From contig CM029669.1 in NCBI GenBank assembly GCA_017311315.1, positions 17,271,102 to 17,335,101 of the forward strand: a stretch of DNA of 64,000 nucleotides, written 5' to 3'. Below are positions 56,597-64,000 of this stretch, in pieces. Origin of the DNA: Dendrocalamus latiflorus. Its lineage: Eukaryota; Streptophyta; Magnoliopsida; Poales; Poaceae. The position numbers and the translations under genes are program-made. Under the pieces are notes generated by a model. That model did not search any database. It saw only the letters and a list, made by a program, of their open reading frames with translations, and was not told the DNA's origin. Within the stretch, counting starts at the first letter, position 1. The number at the start of each line of letters is the position of its first letter.

Positions 56597-59500
56597 TCTA
56601 TGGACGTTTGGTCAATTTCACTCATGTGACAAGAAATGCGTGTGAATCACTCTAATTTGCTACATTGGCCAAATGGTACCATGGTAGCCTAGATGTACAT
56701 CCCACAATTGTTCATTCGTGATCTTGGTAGCCTGTATATATAGATACACTCTTTACTTTAATTTACCTCCGAGCTATGCGTCTATTATCTTTTCCAAAAG
56801 ACAAACAATCCATTATATAATTAATTCACGAACACTAAAAATACATTAAAAAAAGAACATTTACGAGAACAAATCACATGGGAGCAGCGTTTTCCAATTG
56901 GAACCGAGCATCTCCAGTTGGTCTGCACCATCGGAGAATTCACGTACAGCATGCACGCAGCGCGGCGAGCACCGAGCACAGAAAGCTGCGCGCTTTTTGT
57001 GCTTTACATGCAAAATGTCGCGTGGACGTGACGTGCGTGCGCATGCATGCATATACATCCCACGAGCCGCGAGACCGGCTGGCACTCTAGCTATGCGGGC
57101 ACACCGCGTGCTACCGCGCACCACACGCACGCACCCAGTACGATCCTTCCTTCTGGTCGAAGGATCGACCGCCGCGCGCCCACATCCCATGGTCCAACCG
57201 AGGCGTATGATGGATACAGCATGAAAACGAATAATCAGAAAGAGCGAAGGTGCGGAGACGCGTGCATGTCGGCTGGATTCTTTTTTTGTTTTGATTTTGG
57301 TTTATTCTTTTTTGATATAGTAATTAGTTTTTAAGCGGTGTGTTTTTTTAAAACGAGGTCTACAGGTAGATTGTAGTAGATATTGTACTGAACTCAGGTA
57401 TACCGGCTAAAATCATATGCAACTGTTTTCCCCTACGTATTGTTTCTCACTAATAGCTATAATTTAAAACCATAAGTTAAAAGTCAAAACCGTAGCTCAA
57501 AAAAATCCACCCATCAACAAGTAGTATATGCATACAACAACTTGATGTTGTTGGGAATCGAGGTGCCCTTAGTACCCACACATCAATGAGGATCTAATAA
57601 TCTATACACATGCTACACCAACTATCCCAAGTTAGTTAGTCTTTCCGAGCGACTGAGCTGCTTACATCAAATCACAATTAACAAACACTAAGTATTAGAT
57701 GTTGGAGCTGAGGGGCCTCTGTGTAATTTTTGAATTTCAGTTGCCTTTAAACCAAATTGAGTCCGGTGGGACCTGTCTACCATAGAAAGGGAGAGAGATA
57801 GGAAGAGACTGGCTTATCCATTCCATGGAGGGGTGATTCATAGATTGGAGACCGATTCCTTGGCTTCTCTCTCATCGGCAACTGCGGCAAGCTGACATGG
57901 CTCCTTCCCTCTATAAATTGATGGGTTTCTCACCGAAGAGAGTAGATCGAAGGCTTACCTCTCACTCCACATTCCATCCTGTACCAGTTGATAGCTTCCT
58001 CTACTTGCTATTGGCCTAGCGGTGGCAGTAGCAACGATCGGGCGTGAGCTTGCTTCCCTTCTGCAACCCGTGACCCTAGTTGGGATCTCAGTGGAAGGCG
58101 GAGGTGAGGGAATCGGCAAAGATAGAGGACTGTTTGAGTCTTGATTGACAAACGTAGTCCTCTTCTTCTCCGTTGCGATCTGGTGGTGTTCTTTGATTGT
58201 AATCAAGCTTGGCTATGATTTGGTTGGAACATTGCTTTGTTGTGTGTACCTAGCCCGTGTGCACTCCATTATTGTCTTGTGCGGTGATTTCTGGACCTTG
58301 ATTCCACTTTGGTTCCCTCCTATTATGGATTTGGGCATTGTATCTCTGTGAACCACACCGTGGGATTGTGGCGATGATAGGTTTCCTATAATAGCATCTT
58401 CCACGACGTGCCTTGCCATGTTCATCTTCTTGGTGGCTTTGAGTGCCATCCCCTCTATGAGTTGTTTCCTGTTGAACCTTAGTTCGGTTATCTTCGCACG
58501 GCGTGCCATACTTTGAAAGTTATAATATGTTCTTGCATTGTGTGATTGTGCATGATCTATTGTGGGATTAAACATATGCTCAATGAGGATGATCTGTCTT
58601 AATGAGATCAGTGTGATAGTTGATGTGTTTTGCTAGTTCATGTGGTATTCTATTCTTTTTAAAGCATTGATTAGTGCTGGAGTACTCTGTTCTTTACCAA
58701 GACATTGAACTGTTTATTTTCATATCCTATACCCGTTAATTTATTGTGTAGTATTTGCAATTGGAATTAATTGGTACTGTTACTTCCTTTTAACATTGTG
58801 GTAATATTAGAATTCAAGTCTAGTAGAATACTTAAAGTGTCACACTGATTGATAATAAATCTTAACAATTGTGCGTATGAAGGCCTTGTTCTAAAACAAG
58901 AGTAGCCCAACATATGAGAGCTAAATACATACAATTTGAGTAATATGATGATTATTTATTCTCTTATGTTTAACATGTTGAGTATAATTTCACTTTGAGA
59001 TGACATGGAAAAGAGTTATGTAATTGCATACATTTTACTAGTGTACACGTCATTTGTTTATTGTTGGAATTATGCTTTCATATTCATAATTAAATATGAA
59101 ATTATTAATTTAAAACTGCATTTTTGCAACACTAGAAGTACAGCTGCCTGTGGGAGACAACAATTTCAAGGTGGGATAACTCAACTCTTTATTGCACCAC
59201 TAACTTTACAACAAGATACTGACACTTCTCTTATGGCAACCTATCTCTACATCTCTTCTCTACTCATGCCATCCTACTCAACGATGGCATGGTGGCATAT
59301 GTGGTAGCTTATCCATGGCACCCTAGCGACTCATGGGGGCTCATGAGGCTCATATGGTTAGGGGTGGATGGCACCCCTTATTTATACAAAACCGTTGGAT
59401 TATTAGCAAATAGCAATATCCTATCCCTACGACCACAAAATATCTCAACTCTACAAACATCCCTACAAATACCTAGCTCTAGATAATTTTATACTTTGCC

Positions 59501-60482
59501 ATGAAGCATGCTAGTTAATTTGTTCTAGAGCATTCCTAGAAAAACCTCGGACTCTTGCTAATTTGAGAATTCTCTAGAACCTTAGGATGGCATACATCGC
59601 ACTAATTCTTAACATATACACTGCTTCCTTCCTTGATGTACACAAGAGGGAGTTTGGGGAAAAGAAGAGAAGAAGATATTCGAGAAAGAGAGGGAGAGAA
59701 GGGTCCATCTAGGTACAATGTAGTGCCAGTGTGGCTAGAAAGTAATGGACGCAGAGATTCTTGATCTATATGCATGGTTTGAGCGCTGTACCTGTACAAA
59801 TTGGAAATATTTGGATTACTTATGGGCGTTTGGCGTCGTTGGAAGGTGATACAAATGTTAGATGACTTAAGGATGCTAGTACAGTGCTTGCTAGTAGTTT
59901 AAAATAGGCCAATTAATTGTACACTAACAAACCCTCCCTTTTCAACTAAGCTCTCTTGTAGCCACTTCAAAAGGGAAAAAAGGCCAACCATAGACAAACG
60001 ATGGGTCATATCAGTTATCACCCTTATCCTTTTCAAACTGATTAGCTAGGATTAGCCTAAGAACTAGTAATTAAACAACCAACAGCCACACCTGAAGAGT
60101 AGCTGTTCAAATACTAGAGGGGAGCAAGCTTCCAAAGCCACCTACGAGTAGGCCTGCTAATGGTTTAGAGCCTACCCACTCCCAACCCAGCCCACAACAC
60201 CAAACTCCACTTTACCAACCCAATTCGCATCCCCTATGACCCAACCCAAACCAACCCACATCACACCTCAACCCAACCCAAACCAAACCAAACCATTTTC
60301 CTAATATGGGTTCAATCCACTTTCCCAACCCATTTTAACCCGCTCTCCTAAGCAGCTCTACTTCTTCCTCGCGCTCATGACCGTTGTCCCCTTCCTCTCC
60401 TATACCCTTATTCCCCGATCTCATCCTCCCCTCCTCCCTGTTTCATTGCTGTACCCGATCTCCCCATCTACCGCCACCCCAC
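56597..60482. other. Long interval without a recognisable gene
   Basis: 56850-57230 is GC-richer with short ORFs. 57546-58150 resembles an LTR-type sequence (TGTTGGGAATCG start; TATA-like CTATAAATT near 57913). 59370-59613 has a minus-strand TATA (complement of CTTATTTATACA) and ends in CTTAACA, like a minus-oriented Copia LTR. I could not find matching duplications for either. 60150-60340 repeats CCAACCCAAACC. 58575-58213 (minus) is open for 120 codons, but I recognise no family. Confidence 0.4.
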
Positions 60483-60853
60483 CGCACTGTCGAGACCCGA
60501 ATATACAAATCCGGACTCTCCTGTGTATTCTGCACTAGTCCAGGATCACGCTAGTGCACACAGCATAAACATAGATAAATATCATCCACATCACGATATT
60601 CTAAAGAAAATCCAAACTATATAAATAAAATATCAGAGTACAACCTTATGGTCAAGCTTACAATCTCAATAGCCGGAGTGGCTAATAAGCTAGCAGCGGA
60701 AAATCCAAAGTAAAACGTAGTGGCCCATCGACATGCCCACGGGCAATCGAGTGGGGAGCGAAGCCTAGAACGCGTAGTCGTCGAAGAACTCGCCTCCTGG
60801 AACATCCTGCTGGTAGTACTCATCCTCAACTGATCAACATAGGCGCAAAGCCG

Positions 60854-60871
60854 TGAGTACATTGGTACTCA
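60854..60871 (-). other. Conserved LTR hairpin, copy 5
   Basis: TGAGTAC pairs with GTACTCA across four bases. On the minus strand it is preceded by CTTGC and followed by CGGCTTTGC. Confidence 0.8.
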
Positions 60872-63100
60872 GCAAGCCGTTTGTAACAAATGATGCAATA
60901 TAGAATGCAAGGCTTACCAATGGAAGGCTGAAAGGGTTAATTTGCATAAAACAGCATTTGAAATTACCATACATAGATTGAAGGCAAATTGTAAATAAGA
61001 CAATAATGAATAATCAAAGGAATTGAAGTAACCACTTATGGATCTCCCATCCATAAGCTAAACCAACCACTTAAGGACCTCCCAACCAACAGTGAATTAA
61101 CCACCCACTGTCCAAAACTTTTTAGAAATAACTATACCTCGTGTGAAATCACCGAGCATTGTCCATGACCGAGGACGCGGCTATTCGAATAGTTTTACAC
61201 TCTGCAGAGGTTGCACAACTGTACCCACACGATGTGACAATCCTCACGTTAAAGATAATCACAACAAGGCTTTTACAATGATCCATCTCCACCTGATCCC
61301 ACTCGCTAAGGTTTCGCCGTCGAGTAGGGTAACCCCCTAGTCGATAATTGCCCCCTCTTGCGCCACACAACATCAGTAGTAAAACCAAAGTGGAGACTTC
61401 ACAAATTATTATGCCAGGTCTATCCCATACTAGACATGTGGTTTGCACGGTAAGACTCAGATCAATGGCGCACAAAGTTAAGTCCTTAAGTGTAACCGGG
61501 CGAAACTTCCACATCCCACGAAGTGAATCCACACTTCCCCCTTTACTGCACGATCATTCGCCCAAGTGAAAACCAATTTTGTATAACCAACACCAATGAC
61601 ACTACCCATGCCATGGCAATAAGTTTTATAATCGTGGTTAACCACCACATTCAAGTATATCATTAAGTCAAGATTAATTAACCACATGTGATGATAAACC
61701 CAACGTACTAGTGATAAGCATGGCTAAGCAATTAAACGCATAACCCATGTGACAACTAATATTGCATCACTAAGTAATTTCCCATTCTATGGTGACAATG
61801 AAATCAGGGCATTCAAATTATCAAGGAGGAATAATCAATTAGGTCATTAACTACCAATACAAGGGTTTTATAATAAAGTAGCAATGCATGATAATTTAAA
61901 GCAACATAATACATAATAGATTTGAAAACTGGGTTCAACATGATCAAAGGACATGACTTGCCTTGGCCTTGCTCAGCTGAGGGTTCTTGATCTTCGAATC
62001 CAACTTCCGCTCCCTCGAACACGTGATCTAACGAGAGAGAAAGCGCATCGAAAAGACAAAATAAAATCAAATAAAATTCAAATAAACTCCAAAAACTGCA
62101 AAACCAGAACCAAAAGAAAGAGCTCAATTTTAGATGAATTTAGGAAAAAGAATCGGGTCAATTGGAGTTCGGACGAAGGAGAACGAATGATCTAAAGTTT
62201 GCCGGGTGAGAAAATGGTGGAAATTCACAGATGTTACTGTTCACCCGAGAACAATTTTTGGAAAGGAGGCTAGCGCTGGCGAGAGGAGGCATGGAAGATG
62301 AATCTAACTAGCAAAATGGGTTGTTAGGGACCTAAGGCACACATAGGAAGCGACGGCACGCCAAACGGAGCACGGTGACGGCACGGGCGGCTACAACGAC
62401 ATGGGTAGGAGAGAGGAATAAAATCCGGGCATAGGACATGGAGGGGTAGGGTGAGCACGGGCTAGAACGCGGCTTGGCGAAGCTAGGAAAATTATCGGCT
62501 CGGCCAGAAACCCATCGGAGACGGCGCAAACGACGTTTGAACGACGTCGGGAAGGTCAAAGGAAAAACTTAATATCTTGGTGCTCGATGAACGAAATCTA
62601 AAACCACTTGGAGGGTAGCTACCTGGGATGGTTTGGCACAAAGTGACGCGAACGGATTGGTAAAAACATCACCGGGCAGATGGGGGACATGGGATGCCAT
62701 TGGCGGCCATGGCGAGGTTCAGAGGCAAAAATTTGTGGAGGCTTTTCGGGGAAACGAAAGTGAGCACGGCGTAGAACGTGGCGAGGCAAGTCTAAGAAAA
62801 ATTACGGCAAGGGCTAAAGCTTACCGGAGGCGACGAATCGACGTCGGGAAGCGCTCTTGACCTAGATTGGGGAAAACTCGATTCCGGGAGATTGGCTGCA
62901 CCAAAACCAAATTAACTTGGCAAGAAGGTAGACGGGACATGATGGCACAATGTGACGCGAAAGGATCACGAAGAAACTCACCGAATAGCTCGAGACACGA
63001 CGAGCAAATTCGGGACCGGAGGGGCTCGGTGCCGACGGCGTCCTGGGCTTTGAGGGGACTTGGCACGGCTTGGGATGGGTTTAGGGGAGCCAAGGGGTCC

Positions 63101-63109
63101 TATTTATAG
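63101..63109 (-). promoter_or_regulatory. TATA box of the minus-oriented solo LTR
   Basis: The complement reads CTATAAATA, followed by a C-rich leader on the minus strand. Confidence 0.75.
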
Positions 63110-63727
63110 GCTTGGAAGAGGTAGAAACCGACTCCAATCCGCGGATTTCGGTTTAGAGTCCGTTTCAGAAAATTGGAGATAAAAGGCAAACGGATGAACG
63201 AAACGGAAAGAGGCCTGTTGGGATGGATTCCTTGCGTGATTTGGCACAACTTTTCTTTTGGGAAGACATTGAGATAAGGTCTGGTTTGGAAGTTATGAAG
63301 AGAGAGGAAAAACGGAAAGAACTGTACGCAGAGCGGGAGGACGCAGAGCGGGAGGGATCGATCGGGTCTCTGCGCTGGGAAGAAGACGGATGAACAGTAC
63401 CGTGCGGTACTGTTCATTCTCTCTCCAGATTTTTTTTTGGGAAATTTCAAATTGAGCTCAAACAAACTCCGAAAAATCCCAGAAAAAAAACAGAAAAATT
63501 CCTTGTGACACAAGGAACACAAATAAAATATTTTTGGCAAATATTAATATTTAATTTAATCATATTAAATCTTTTTAATTAATGAAAATTCCAATTAAGC
63601 TTTAATTAATTTCAGAAAAATCCAAATGGTGAATTTTATTTTAAAAGCTTCAAAAAGGCTCTGAAAATCAGGATGTTACACGCACCAACCAACCTCTCCT
63701 TGTGGCTTGTCATGCTGAATCCGTCCA

Positions 63728-63997
63728 TTGCCACACCGGCATCTCGCCGTCCCCCACCATGCTGGCGTCGGCTCTGTTCGCCCTACGCACTTCTTCCTCA
63801 ATGACGACACTGTCCCCTCCTCCACCGCCCCAAAGTCGACACCACCTCACCGGTTCACGGCTAAACAGATGGTGCATGGTGAGCCCTTCTTGGCCACCAT
63901 CCCACTCATTGTTGTCATGCACGCAAAGTATGGCAATAAGTGGGCCACTATCGTGCACCTCCTCAATGGCCGTACTGATAGCTCGGTTAACAAGTAG
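63728..63997 (+). pseudogene. R2R3-MYB fragment (R3 repeat), truncated
   Basis: The plus frame ends with EPFLATIPLIVVMHAKYGNK, then WATIVHLLNGRTDSSVNK and a TAG stop at 63995-63997. This matches the third MYB repeat of subgroup-22-like R2R3-MYB factors (pattern PF...ED..I..AHAxxGNKWATIARLLxGRTDNAVKNHW). The first helix acids are lost and the last helix ends in a stop where KNHW would follow. The upstream R2 repeat is not recognisable. The family binds DNA in the nucleus; this piece is a decayed relic. The solo LTR is inserted just upstream. Confidence 0.7.
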
Positions 63998-64000
63998 TCC

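Larger units (their letters stand above)
60488..63680 (-). mobile_element. Solo long LTR (Del/Tekay-like), minus orientation, TSD CGCAC
   Basis: On the plus strand it begins TGTCGAGACCC and ends GGATGTTACA. CGCAC lies at 60483-60487 and 63681-63685. It is 3193 bp with no coding domain. In minus orientation it has an AT-rich head, a TATA box (63101-63109), a GC-rich leader, the CTCTGCAGAG block (61200-61209) with ATTCGAATA 8 bases on, and the hairpin (60854-60871). It aligns with the LTR at 45891 in the tail. Confidence 0.93.

Noticed and set aside
58213..58575. 120-codon minus-strand ORF
   Set aside because: Open but without recognisable family or promoter; not strong enough to call a gene.
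57549..59613. Possible full LTR element between TGTTGGGAATCG and CTTAACA
   Set aside because: No matching duplication and no paired LTR could be found.

Overview
This window reads as repeat-dense plant nuclear DNA from a grass (Poaceae). The evidence is the kinds of elements present: a CACTA transposon with grass-style subterminal palindromes, Tourist-type MITEs, several long LTRs with GC-rich leaders, a Tat-type Gypsy element with an antisense gene, a DUF295 F-box gene and a DUF761 gene. No bacterial features, rRNA or tRNA genes were seen. The species cannot be fixed from the sequence alone.

Layout from left to right. 1-3423 is the end of a minus-oriented long LTR that starts before the window and carries a 1.2 kb hAT element (1900-3064, perfect 8-bp duplication). 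3424-13360 is a decayed Tat-lineage Gypsy element: gag-protease-RT-RNase H-integrase on the minus strand, and an opposing spliced coiled-coil ORF on the plus strand. 13361-17091 holds MITEs and a LINE-like remnant. 17095-24869 is a complete 7.8 kb CACTA transposon with a TTG duplication. It carries TNP2, a spliced Ulp1-like protease, a duplicated outward-facing gene and a 270-bp hairpin. 26066-26524 is the only apparently intact host gene, a DUF761 protein. A DUF295 F-box pseudogene (27900-28395 and 38500-39096, minus) is split by a 10.1 kb Copia element (28396-38499, duplication AGAAC). The Copia 3' LTR is itself split by a 3.6 kb solo LTR (34279-37882). 42764-45213 is a small TIR element holding a 1.9 kb non-autonomous CACTA, which carries a captured histone H3 promoter and 5' gene fragment. 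45891-50797 is a solo LTR with a second LTR-like insertion (47849-49562) inside it. 51220-56591 is a 5.4 kb TG/CA-bounded insertion. 60488-63680 is another solo LTR, next to an R3-MYB pseudogene fragment at the right edge.

Most boundaries are supported by target-site duplications that I matched base by base, so the order of insertion can be read. The two strongest novel candidates are these. First, five different long LTRs share a hairpin whose stem bases differ but still pair. Second, a histone H3 gene piece (CCAAT box, TATA box, leader and a broken ORF) sits inside a CACTA element.
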